NCBI RefSeq assembly: GCF_927798175.1 | Contig: NZ_CAKMMP010000001.1 | Location: forward strand, 62,001 to 126,000 | Length of the DNA: 64,000 nt | Origin: Paenibacillus sp. JJ-223 | GTDB lineage: Bacteria > Bacillota > Bacilli > Paenibacillales > Paenibacillaceae | Reading direction: 5' to 3' | Shown: piece after piece, positions 16,177-23,892 of the stretch | How the letters are laid out: each line of letters starts with the position of its first letter | Position numbering within the stretch: position 1 is the stretch's first letter | Program-made: the position numbers and the translations under genes | The notes under the pieces: model-generated | What the model saw: only the letters and a program-made list of their open reading frames with translations | Databases searched by the model: none | What the model was told of the DNA's origin: nothing

Positions 16177-17142
16177 ATGAATATCGACACATCTGCCAAT
16201 GCAACGGAGGGTGCTTCTCTGGACGTTGGTAAATTATATAGGCAATACAAGGCGTATGCCTTTTCGATTGCTTACCGGATGCTCGGCAGCGTCGTCGAAG
16301 CGGAGGATGTCGTCCAGGACTGTTTCGCTGCATTGCAGGCACAGGAGCAACAGCAGAGAGAAGTGGATGAACCCATTCGCAATCCCAAGTCCTATATCGC
16401 AAAGCTCATTGTAAATCGCAGCTTGAATCTGCTCGCTTCTGCCCGTAATCAGCGGGAAAGCTATGTGGGCGAATGGCTGCCCGAACCGATGACCGACCCC
16501 GGCCTGATGCCCGAGGAAACGATGGCGCAAAAGGAAATGATCTCCTATGCCTATTTGGTCATGCTGGAGCGTCTGTCGCCTGTGGAGCGTGCCGTCTTTG
16601 TGCTGCGCGAGGCGTTTGGGCACGAATATCGTGATATTGCCGAGTGGCTTGGAAAAAGCGAAAGCAACTGCCGCCAAATTTTCAGCCGCGCGAAACGCAA
16701 TTTGCCGAGCAGCGTTCCTTCCATGGAATATGGCGAAGCCGAGCTTGCCGCCAAACAGAAATTGCTTTCCCGGTTCACGGCTGCATTCATGAACTATGAC
16801 GTAGGGGCCATGATGGAATTGCTGGCCGAGCAGCCTGTATTCACCTCCGATGGCGGAGGCAAGGTGCATACGGTCATGAGAACGATGAACGTACGAAAAG
16901 GCGTTGTGGCCCTGCTGACCTCGCGGCGGGTTCTGAATGGACTGCGGCAAATGCAGTGGATGGTCGTTCGGATCAACGGAGAACCCCAGGCGGCTTTGTT
17001 TGTGGAGGGTAAGCTGAGAGGCGTGCTCTGTTTGCAGGCCGATGCATCGGGAGAGCGGCTTGAGGGATGTTATCTGATCGTAAACCCGGACAAATTGAGA
17101 TCGATCAAAATAACACAGGAGAACATTGATCTCCAAGAATGA
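16177..17142 (+). CDS. ECF41-group RNA polymerase sigma factor with SnoaL-like C-terminal extension
   Basis: Residues about 20-90 form sigma region 2 (YRQYKAYAFSIAYRMLGS, AEDVVQDCF) and about 125-185 region 4 (RLSPVERAVFVLREAFGHEY, KSESNCRQIFSRAKRNL). The linker has YVGEWLPEP, and the 120-residue C-terminal SnoaL-like domain has DGGGK and ends with NPDKL. These three motifs define group ECF41, in which the extension, rather than an anti-sigma factor, controls activity. It is downstream of its typical AhpD-like target. ATG at 16177 follows GAGGAGG. A strong terminator follows. Confidence 0.93.
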   Translation: MNIDTSANATEGASLDVGKLYRQYKAYAFSIAYRMLGSVVEAEDVVQDCFAALQAQEQQQREVDEPIRNPKSYIAKLIVNRSLNLLASARNQRESYVGEWLPEPMTDPGLMPEETMAQKEMISYAYLVMLERLSPVERAVFVLREAFGHEYRDIAEWLGKSESNCRQIFSRAKRNLPSSVPSMEYGEAELAAKQKLLSRFTAAFMNYDVGAMMELLAEQPVFTSDGGGKVHTVMRTMNVRKGVVALLTSRRVLNGLRQMQWMVVRINGEPQAALFVEGKLRGVLCLQADASGERLEGCYLIVNPDKLRSIKITQENIDLQE

Positions 17143-17168
17143 AGACCCTATCCGACATATTGACACAC

Positions 17169-17208
17169 AAAGCGGCAGCACCCGAAGAGAAGGGGCTGCC
17201 GCTTTTTT
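17169..17208 (+). terminator. Terminator after the ECF41 sigma gene
   Basis: AAGCGGCAG pairs with CTGCCGCTT around a 17-base loop and runs into six T residues, 27 bases after the sigma gene stop. Confidence 0.9.
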
Positions 17209-17224
17209 CGCTGCGCATACAACT

Positions 17225-17609
17225 TTATTCTTCTGTAAAACGTTCATATAGTGATTCGATGATATTCCGAATTTCAGGAGTGAGCTGACCGTTGTTCTCG
17301 TCCAGGAGCGGGAGAATCTGTTCGATGGCATCCAGAAGTACGCTTTGGGACCCGGGCTCCCGGTTTTGTACGGCTTTTTCATAAGCCTCCTTGACCACAG
17401 AATTGATGCAGCGCTCTTCATCGTCGGCAGTCCAGTCGTAGGCCGGGCGAGTTATCGCTGCCGCTGAACAGATAACCTACGTATAACGAACCTTTAAGGT
17501 GGTTGGCCTGCTGCAGAAGTTTCGGACACTCGGCACATTGATTTCTTTTACCAAAGCGATATAGGTTAAATCGGAATTGAAATGACTCAACCCGTCGCCG
17601 GCAAACTAA
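17225..17609 (-). pseudogene. Frameshifted coding relic, family not recognised
   Basis: Two minus-strand frames read as ordinary coding sequence. The upstream part includes FNLYRFGKRNQCAECPKLL and QANHLKGSLYVGYLFSGSDN. The downstream part continues PAYDWTADDEERCINSVVKE, then ILPLLDENNGQLTPEIRN, and ends ESLYERFTEE with TAA at 17225. They join if one base is removed from the GGG run at 17445-17447. No ATG, GTG or TTG lies in the upstream frame before a stop at 17610, so the N-terminus is also missing or shifted. The rest of the 17143-17782 gap shows nothing else beyond the terminator. Confidence 0.55.
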
Positions 17610-17782
17610 TCAGGCACAAAAAGGTTACGAATTTGTCTTTGTCTGTCGGTCCTCACGGCCTTTGATTGTTGAGTTTCGGAATGGTATGATCAGGTATATC
17701 AAGTAGAATTTTGGAATTTCGATAGAAATGAAGGACCGCCCAATATCGGAGCCGCAGGCTCGCATGAAATGAGGTTTGATCG

Positions 17783-18481
17783 TTGAAGAAGCTGAACTAC
17801 ATAAACTTGTTTTTCATCATGTGTGTATTAACTGCGGTCACGGTCGGATTATACTATGCCGCTGCGGATTGGCTGGATCAGCGCTATTTCCGCTTTTTGA
17901 TCTGGAATCTGTTCCTGGCATGGCTGCCGTTCGTTTTTTCTTCGGCATCCTATGCCCTTGCCCATCTGAAATGGAAAGCGGCTGGGTGGCTGGCTGCTGC
18001 AAGCGGGCTGGTATGGCTGTTGTTTTTCCCTAATGCGGCCTATATCGTCACCGACCTGTTGCACCTCACCGTACGTAGCGGCAAATATGTTGCGGGAGAC
18101 GAAATCCATTTCAGATACTGGTATGATTTGATTGTCGTCATGATGTTTGTGTGGACAGGGCTGCTGCTTGGTTTCCTGTCGATGTACCAGATTCATGAAC
18201 TGATCTGGAGAAAGTTTGGGCGCATCGTGTCCTGGATTTTCGTGCTTGTCGGCTGCGCGCTTGGAAGTTACGGCATTTTGCTGGGCCGCGTCTATCGCCT
18301 GAACAGTTGGGACGTGTTAACCAACCGGGATATGCTGATCGAACTCATGCATGAGAGTCTTAGCCGAACTTCGCTGGCCTTTTGCATGTTTTTCGGAGTA
18401 TTTCTATTGAGCGTATACGTGGCTGTTTATGCGTTGATTCATCAGGGTCGACGAAGGGAAAATCATGTTTCGAGGGAGTAG
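17783..18481 (+). CDS. DUF1361 membrane protein
   Basis: The 232-residue product has about six or seven membrane helices and the features of DUF1361 proteins: WLPFVFSSASYALAH, WLLFFPNAAYIVTDLLHL and the RVYRLNSWDVLTNR loop. The function of the family is not known. The TTG start at 17783 follows GAGG and gives MKKLNYINLFF, a normal membrane N-terminus. The stop directly abuts the GTG of the serine hydrolase gene, so they form an operon. The intramembrane Asp and Asn residues may matter, but nothing else can be said. Confidence 0.8.
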   Translation: MKKLNYINLFFIMCVLTAVTVGLYYAAADWLDQRYFRFLIWNLFLAWLPFVFSSASYALAHLKWKAAGWLAAASGLVWLLFFPNAAYIVTDLLHLTVRSGKYVAGDEIHFRYWYDLIVVMMFVWTGLLLGFLSMYQIHELIWRKFGRIVSWIFVLVGCALGSYGILLGRVYRLNSWDVLTNRDMLIELMHESLSRTSLAFCMFFGVFLLSVYVAVYALIHQGRRRENHVSRE

Positions 18482-19519
18482 GTGGTACGGGTGGTGCAAG
18501 GAAGCCAACTGGTAAACAAGGTGTCGGCGATTATGGAACAGCTTGATTTTTCAGGTATAGTGCTTTTCCGGAAAAACGGGGAAACGCTGCTCAACCTGAC
18601 ACGAGGGCATGCCCAGCGAAGCGATGAGTTGCCCATTATGCCGGATACCCGATTCGGGATTGCGTCCGGCTGCAAAATCTTTACCGCCGTAGCGATCGGC
18701 CAACTGGTCGAGCAGGGGAAACTGACTTACGAGTCCAGGCTGTCCGAGGTGCTGGATATCGACTTTCCGCTTTGGGATGAATCGATCACCGTGCATCAAC
18801 TGCTGACGCATACCGCGGGCATCCCGGATTATTTCGACGAGGAGGAAATGCACGATTTTGCGTCCTTGTGGAAGGAACGACCGGTCTATGCGATGCGTGA
18901 ACCCGGTGATTTCCTTCCGATGTTTCAAAACCTGCCGATGAAGTTTGCGCCGGGCGAACGATTCCATTACAACAATGCAGGTTATATCGTGCTTGGTCTC
19001 ATTATCGAACAACAATCGGGAACTTCGTTTGCTGAATATGTCGAAGAGCATGTTTTCCGCCGCTGCCAAATGGAGGATAGCGGTTATTTTGAAGCAGACC
19101 GGCTTCCTCGCAACACTGCAACGGGGTATGTGGATCATGAAGACGGGACGTGGACATCCAATGTTTTTTCGATTCCCGTCAAAGGCGGAGCGGATGGGGG
19201 GGCTTATACCACGGGGCCGGATATGCTTCGCTTTTGGAGTGCGTTGTTGAACCACGAATTGTTGAGCGGGGAAGGAACGAGTCAGCTGCTCAAGCCCTAT
19301 AGCCGCCAGGAAGACAACGAGTATTATGGAAGAGGCGTATGGATTGATCTGGACGGTAAAGAACCATTCAAAATGCACGTGATGGGTTTTGATCCGGGCG
19401 TATCCTTTATGTCTGCCGTATACCCGCAGCAGAATGCACAGCTGGTCATTTGCTCCAATCGGGAATCGGGACCGTATCGGATCAGCCGCGCGATTGAAGA
19501 GGAATGGGATAAAGAATGA
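18482..19519 (+). CDS. Serine hydrolase of the beta-lactamase/class C penicillin-binding family
   Basis: This 345-residue protein has the class C fold motifs: SGCK (Ser62, Lys65) as the SxxK nucleophile motif, HLLTHTAG-like HQLLTHTAGIPDYF, and YNN in FHYNNAGYIVLGLI as the YxN motif. Family members hydrolyse esters, D-amino acid peptides or beta-lactams. No signal peptide is visible, so it is probably cytosolic, which argues against a classical beta-lactamase. GTG at 18482 abuts the previous stop; a GTG at 18491 is also possible. It shares an operon with the DUF1361 gene and ends at a bidirectional terminator. Confidence 0.85.
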   Translation: MVRVVQGSQLVNKVSAIMEQLDFSGIVLFRKNGETLLNLTRGHAQRSDELPIMPDTRFGIASGCKIFTAVAIGQLVEQGKLTYESRLSEVLDIDFPLWDESITVHQLLTHTAGIPDYFDEEEMHDFASLWKERPVYAMREPGDFLPMFQNLPMKFAPGERFHYNNAGYIVLGLIIEQQSGTSFAEYVEEHVFRRCQMEDSGYFEADRLPRNTATGYVDHEDGTWTSNVFSIPVKGGADGGAYTTGPDMLRFWSALLNHELLSGEGTSQLLKPYSRQEDNEYYGRGVWIDLDGKEPFKMHVMGFDPGVSFMSAVYPQQNAQLVICSNRESGPYRISRAIEEEWDKE

Positions 19520-19530
19520 ACGGTCAACCC

Positions 19531-19579
19531 AAAGAGCGAATTCAAATCGGACGGCTGTCCGGAAATGAATTCGCTCTTT
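19531..19579. terminator. Bidirectional terminator between convergent serine hydrolase genes
   Basis: A 13-base perfect repeat AAAGAGCGAATTC / GAATTCGCTCTTT with A and T flanks lies between the ends at 19519 and 19612 and can serve both strands. Confidence 0.85.
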
Positions 19580-19611
19580 GTTGCTCCCCCTTTTGGAGAG
19601 TGCGCGGTCCA

Positions 19612-20634
19612 TTATATGTTGGATGCTCCGTAGAGCATGGGCGCAATCAGGCGCGGAAATACGTCCAACGGCGGCTTGTCCCGTTTGCGCTTATCGTTGG
19701 TCAGCACGGTCACAAGCTCCAGCGCAGGCACGACGTAAACGTACTGACCGCCGAAGCCGCGCGCATAGTAGTAATCGAGTGAAGCGGCATCGGCAGCTTC
19801 TAAGCCCGTTGAGTGCTTCGTGCCGGATTGCTGTTCGGCAGCCGCCTTTGCTTCTCCGGGATGGGCATCCACCCACCAATGCCAGCCATAACGGCCGCGG
19901 TTCGGAGGCGTAACGTCGATGAACGGCTGGGTGGAGCGATGCACCAACTCGGTGGAGATGATTTGCTCGCCATTCCACATGCCCTGCTGCAGGAACAGCT
20001 GCCCGAATTTGAGCAGATCGCCCGGCCGCATTTTCAGGCCAAAACCTCCCGTATGTACGCCTTGAGGATCAGATTCCCACTCAACCGTTTCAATGCCCAA
20101 GGGACCAAACAGGAAACGTTCCGCGAATCGTGCAACAGGCATATCCGTTGCCTGCATCAATATGGCGGATAACATCTGCGACACGCCCGAATTGTATTCC
20201 ATATAGGTACCTGGAGCGTGGCTCAGTCGCTGCTCCAAGGCAAAGTCGACCCAGCGCTCCGTACGGGTCATGCGCGGAAAGGAATTTTTTCCGCCGAATT
20301 CGTCCCAATCGAACCCGGCAGTCATGGTTAACAGATGCTCAAGCGTTATGCGTGCTTTGCGAGGATCGGGATCATCCAGCAATGTCGGGAAAAAGGCGGA
20401 AATTTCCGTTTGCGGCCCGGATAACCATCCGTGATCCATCGCAATGCAAATGAGAGAAGACAGTATGCTTTTGGTGCATGAATTGATCTTGGCAATTTGC
20501 CCGGGGATCTCCGGGTTCCGGTAGTGCTCATAGATCGTTTCACCCCGCACGCTTACCAGGCAGCTGCGCAGATCCAGCGGGGGAATCATTTCGTGCAATT
20601 TGGACTGTATGTCAAATATTCCGGTAGATTTCAT
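19612..20634 (-). CDS. Serine hydrolase of the beta-lactamase/class C family
   Basis: The 340-residue product carries SCTK (Ser52, Lys55) as SxxK, EYNSG as YxN and EHLLTMTAGFDWDE, the standard class C landmarks. A Gly-rich HTG-like element near the end (ARGFGGQYVYVVPALELV) completes the site. No signal peptide is seen. ATG at 20634 is used because GGAAAGGACC sits five bases upstream; the longer frame to 20673 has no ribosome site. It is only distantly like the other two serine hydrolases in the window. The natural substrate is unknown. Confidence 0.83.
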   Translation of the reverse strand: MKSTGIFDIQSKLHEMIPPLDLRSCLVSVRGETIYEHYRNPEIPGQIAKINSCTKSILSSLICIAMDHGWLSGPQTEISAFFPTLLDDPDPRKARITLEHLLTMTAGFDWDEFGGKNSFPRMTRTERWVDFALEQRLSHAPGTYMEYNSGVSQMLSAILMQATDMPVARFAERFLFGPLGIETVEWESDPQGVHTGGFGLKMRPGDLLKFGQLFLQQGMWNGEQIISTELVHRSTQPFIDVTPPNRGRYGWHWWVDAHPGEAKAAAEQQSGTKHSTGLEAADAASLDYYYARGFGGQYVYVVPALELVTVLTNDKRKRDKPPLDVFPRLIAPMLYGASNI

Positions 20635-20821
20635 AAGGTCCTTTCCGAATCCGGTCTGCAGACCGACCGGCACTCTGCTGAAAAACGGATAGCCCTAATC
20701 TTATCATAAGATGAATGAAGTTCTCAAATTCCGTCATGGGATCGGTTTTCAGCCCCATTCTTGAGCGCTTGGGGCAAGATCGACAAAAAAATATGGGTGA
20801 AGTAGAAGAAGCCCGCCCGAT

Positions 20822-20845
20822 GATGCGCTTGTGCGCATCTTTTTT
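20822..20845 (+). terminator. Orphan terminator-like hairpin
   Basis: GATGCGC-TTGT-GCGCATC followed by TTTTTT has the form of a plus-strand terminator, but no plus-strand gene ends before it. It may end a small RNA from 20650-20820 or be a relic. The rest of the 20635-20981 gap shows only a short degenerate reading frame after the hairpin (QDVPVFWDNQTMKEAAAF). Confidence 0.5.
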
Positions 20846-20981
20846 GGCAAAGCCAAGCAGGACGTTCCGGTGTTTTGGGACAATCAGACGATGAAAGAGG
20901 CGGCCGCCTTTTGTATGATAAATATTTGAGGGTTGCTAGAACTGCAAAATAGGATCAAGATGCGCAAGGAGGGATGCATTA

Positions 20982-22055
20982 ATGTTCAAAATCGGCCATA
21001 TGGGGAAATTCGAAACATTGCCCGCGATTGCGGAGGCGATCTGGGAGAACAACCTGCCTGTGGTGGAACAGGCGATAGATGAAGGCTTGGCGCTCGAAGA
21101 GCCGCTCGTGCTGAGCAAATACATATCCATGACTCCGCTGGATATCGCATTGACTTTGAATAAACCGGATATGGTGAAGCTGTTGGTCGAACACGGGGCG
21201 GAACTGAATGCCAAAGACCGACCAGCGATGCTTCAGGCGGCCCGTTATTGCGGGGAAGACGTGATCCGGTATTTGCATGAAAAGGGAGCAAGGCTCGACG
21301 GCCGCAGCAAGGTGAAATCCACCGCGTACGACGAGGCGTATTACGGCAACAAGAACAACATTCCCCTGTTCAACGAACTGGGGCTGGACATCCGGAAATA
21401 CGCCGGCAAAACGCTGCGCACAGCGGTGTCGGATCACGACATGAAAACAGTCCGTTATTTGCTGGATCACGGCGTCGACATCAATTACAACGAGCCGGAC
21501 ATGGTGTATCCATACAAGGCGACCCCGTTAACCGTCGCTGCCCGCAACAACAATCTGAACATGGTTCGGTTTTTGGTCGAACAGGGGGCGGACGTGACGA
21601 TTCAGGAGAAGGACGGGGAACGAGCCTATACCATCGCAGTATCGCAGAACAACGGGGAAATGGCGGAATATCTCAAGGCGCATGAGCCCGAGGAATTTCA
21701 CAGCGTGAGCAACAAGCTGCATGCTCTGAAAGCGTACAAGCTGCCACAGCCGCTGATTGATTTTATGATGGACAATCCGGGCCGGGTGGATTTGCCAACC
21801 AACGATTCGGGCGTCGGTTATATTGAATTTTTCCATCTGGTCGATGCGGTGGAAATGAAATTAGGCCGAAAAAAGCTGCTGCGCCTATCTTCCCGAGTCG
21901 ACCAGTATTCGCACATCGCCATCGTCTGGAATCCGGGCATGAAGCGGATCGGATACGTCGATCTTGAACATCAGGAGCAGGGCGACATCGCGGCATTGAA
22001 CGATTTCCTAGCCGATCCGGGCCGGGAGTTTGCCCGTTTTATCGACGAAATGTGA
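20982..22055 (+). CDS. Ankyrin-repeat protein with a C-terminal SUKH-like domain
   Basis: Residues about 1-235 form ankyrin repeats: MTPLDIALTLNKPDMVKLL, AMLQAARYCGEDVIRYLHEK, LRTAVSDHDMKTVRYLLDHG and TPLTVAARNNNLNMVRFLVE, each ending in the usual G-A/V-x-hydrophobic turn. Residues about 245-357 resemble a SUKH/SMI1-type domain: LPQPLIDFMMDNPG, YIEFFHLVDAVEMKL, HIAIVWNPGMKRIGYVDL and LNDFLADPGREFARFI. Both modules occur in immunity proteins against polymorphic toxins. The ATG at 20982 follows AGGAGGG. It stands alone between terminators. The SUKH assignment of the C-terminal part is from pattern only. Confidence 0.78.
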   Translation: MFKIGHMGKFETLPAIAEAIWENNLPVVEQAIDEGLALEEPLVLSKYISMTPLDIALTLNKPDMVKLLVEHGAELNAKDRPAMLQAARYCGEDVIRYLHEKGARLDGRSKVKSTAYDEAYYGNKNNIPLFNELGLDIRKYAGKTLRTAVSDHDMKTVRYLLDHGVDINYNEPDMVYPYKATPLTVAARNNNLNMVRFLVEQGADVTIQEKDGERAYTIAVSQNNGEMAEYLKAHEPEEFHSVSNKLHALKAYKLPQPLIDFMMDNPGRVDLPTNDSGVGYIEFFHLVDAVEMKLGRKKLLRLSSRVDQYSHIAIVWNPGMKRIGYVDLEHQEQGDIAALNDFLADPGREFARFIDEM

Positions 22056-22073
22056 GCCATTACAATCATGACA

Positions 22074-22114
22074 ACAAGCCTGTCCGGCGCGTAATGCGTC
22101 AGCAGGCTTTTCTT
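22074..22114 (+). terminator. Terminator after the ankyrin gene
   Basis: AAGCCTG / CAGGCTT with a G+C-rich inner stem is followed by TTTTC, 20 bases past the stop. Confidence 0.75.
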
Positions 22115-22215
22115 CATTTGCGGGGCACATTCTTAGGGCTTCCGGCATGACTCTGCTCTAGGACGCATACAGTACAACAATGAGCAATTTGCCCAATAAA
22201 GGAGGTAACCGTGGC

Positions 22216-22803
22216 ATGATCGATCCGATTTTGCAAGACCCGAATGTGCAGCTGGCGGCCGATTCCACAGCCGTGATTAATTATCAGCGTGATCCGCGCA
22301 ACGTTGTAACCCAGCTGTTCGGTGAGCAATTGCCTGCAATCAAAAATGGATTTTTCAATATTCATATGACCAAAGGGATCATTGTGCAGCCACACTACCA
22401 CATCAATTCAACGGAAATGGTCGTTGTCATTTCAGGCGAAGTGACCACGTCCGTGTTTGACCCGTTTACGCGCAAACGTTTGAATTACCGGCTGAAGCCA
22501 GGGCAGGTGTCGATCTTTCCGAAGGGCTGGTTTCACTGGTTCGTGGCAGAAACGGATGACGTGCACGTGCTGACGATCTTTGACGTGCCTACGCCGGATA
22601 TCGTGCTTGGCGCGGACTTTCTGGCCGCGACGCCTCCGGAAGTGGCCCAGCGCGCGTACTGCTTGGATGAAGAGGCTTACGCCAAGGCGATCGCATCCAT
22701 CAGAAGCGATGCTATTGTGGGTCCGCCCATCGGTTGTATGGACGCTGTGTCCGATCTGGGGACCAAAGGTTCCAACCCTCCCAAGAGGGAGGGCTGGGAA
22801 TAA
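22216..22803 (+). CDS. Cupin-domain protein
   Basis: The 195-residue product has a single cupin barrel: PHYHINSTEMVVVISGEV carries the His-x-His and Glu metal ligands of motif 1, and GQVSIFPKGWFHWFVAE carries the Pro-Gly and His of motif 2. This arrangement binds a metal and is seen in germin-like and oxalate-decarboxylase-like proteins; the reaction here cannot be told. ATG at 22216 is chosen for the strong AAAGGAGGTAACC upstream; an in-frame ATG at 22180 lacks one. It is a single gene followed by a terminator shared with the convergent LysR gene. Confidence 0.82.
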   Translation: MIDPILQDPNVQLAADSTAVINYQRDPRNVVTQLFGEQLPAIKNGFFNIHMTKGIIVQPHYHINSTEMVVVISGEVTTSVFDPFTRKRLNYRLKPGQVSIFPKGWFHWFVAETDDVHVLTIFDVPTPDIVLGADFLAATPPEVAQRAYCLDEEAYAKAIASIRSDAIVGPPIGCMDAVSDLGTKGSNPPKREGWE

Positions 22804-22855
22804 AATTTGTTTTCATGAGTTTGTCTCAAAGTTAGTTTGCCTCGAAAAACGAAAC

Positions 22856-22893
22856 AGCCTTTTCATCCTCCGCGGACGAAAAGGCTCTTTTCT
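22856..22893. terminator. Terminator between the cupin and LysR genes
   Basis: AGCCTTTTC / GAAAAGGCT with a GGA-centred inner loop, followed by CTTTTC on the plus strand; it lies between two convergent genes and may serve both. Confidence 0.8.
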
Positions 22894-23780
22894 TAATTTT
22901 TGAAAATAAGTTCCATAAATCGGCCTGCTGCCAAGGAAATAGGCATGTTGCGTTTGGTCATGATGCCCACCTGGGACGGCGGTAGAGTAACATCCAGCTG
23001 CACTTCGAACAGGGAACCTTCTTCAAGTTCCTTGGTAATGAATTCGCGCGTCACATAAGAAATACCCAATCCCCGCCGAGCAAACTCGATCAGCAAATCA
23101 ACGCTGCCGACTTCGATTTCGGGCCTTGGCGTGTAACCGTAACTGTTGAATAACTCCGTAATCGCCATCCGTACCCGGCTGTTCCGTGAAAAAAGGATCA
23201 GCTGATGCTCCAGCAGCTGCTCCAACGTAATGATTTTGCCTTTCAATTCGGCAGCGTAACGCTCCCCGGCAACGAATGTATCGTTAAGCTGCAGGCTTTC
23301 CTTGACCTCAAGCTGGGGATCGACGATCGGCATGCGCACGACGCCCAGGTCGATTTTGCCTTCTTTCAGGAACGTTATGACTTCCGGCGTCGTCCCATGG
23401 CTTAGGTGGAGCTTGATGCCCGGATATTGGGTATGGAACTCTTCCAGAAACGGGAGCATGTAATGCTTGAACAGCGAATCGCTGCCGCCCATGCGCAGCT
23501 CTCCGCTGTCCAGGCTTTTGAGCGCGGCCATTTTTTCTTCCGCCATCGAGATCAGGATCTGCGACTGCTCGATGTAGGAATACAGACTGGCGCCTTCCTG
23601 GGTCAGTGCAACGCCTTTGGACGTGCGATAGAAGAGCGTAAGCCCGAAGCTGTCCTCGAGCTGTTTGATCGCATGGCTGACGCTGGGTTGCGTAATGTAA
23701 AGCGCCTTGGCGGCCTGGGTCAGGCTTCCGGTTTTGGCGGCCCAATAGAAAACTTTATACAACTCGTAATTTGTAGTCAT
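22893..23780 (-). CDS. LysR-family transcription regulator divergent from zwf
   Basis: The 295-residue product has the N-terminal LysR helix-turn-helix (TGSLTQAAKALYITQPSVS then HAIKQLEDSFGLTLFYR) and a two-lobed effector-binding domain (LRMGGSDSLFKHYMLPFLEE, GIKLHLSHGTTPEVITFL). LysR regulators usually control the divergent neighbour and themselves, here zwf-tal-gnd, in response to a small molecule. A sugar phosphate or NADPH-linked signal would fit but is inferred. ATG at 23780 has AGGAGAT about 13 bases upstream. The 112-base gap to zwf is AT-rich and would hold the operator. Confidence 0.9.
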   Translation of the reverse strand: MTTNYELYKVFYWAAKTGSLTQAAKALYITQPSVSHAIKQLEDSFGLTLFYRTSKGVALTQEGASLYSYIEQSQILISMAEEKMAALKSLDSGELRMGGSDSLFKHYMLPFLEEFHTQYPGIKLHLSHGTTPEVITFLKEGKIDLGVVRMPIVDPQLEVKESLQLNDTFVAGERYAAELKGKIITLEQLLEHQLILFSRNSRVRMAITELFNSYGYTPRPEIEVGSVDLLIEFARRGLGISYVTREFITKELEEGSLFEVQLDVTLPPSQVGIMTKRNMPISLAAGRFMELIFKN

Positions 23781-23892
23781 AGATATTATCTATATCTCCT
23801 GTGAAATATATTAATTACTTGTATGGCTCTGAAAAGTATTATAGTGGAACTACAGCAAAGAAACCAGAGTTATTCGGAAGGAGTTACGGGAG

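Noticed and set aside
16234-17421. A 395-codon minus-strand open frame opposite the ECF41 gene.
   Set aside because: It is antisense to a gene with clear sigma-factor motifs, and its protein is low-complexity Arg/His/Leu text with no family features.
20775-20930. A short gene with QDVPVFWDNQTMKEAAAF in the gap before the ankyrin gene.
   Set aside because: No start or ribosome site is seen and it is too short to judge; kept only as a possible relic.
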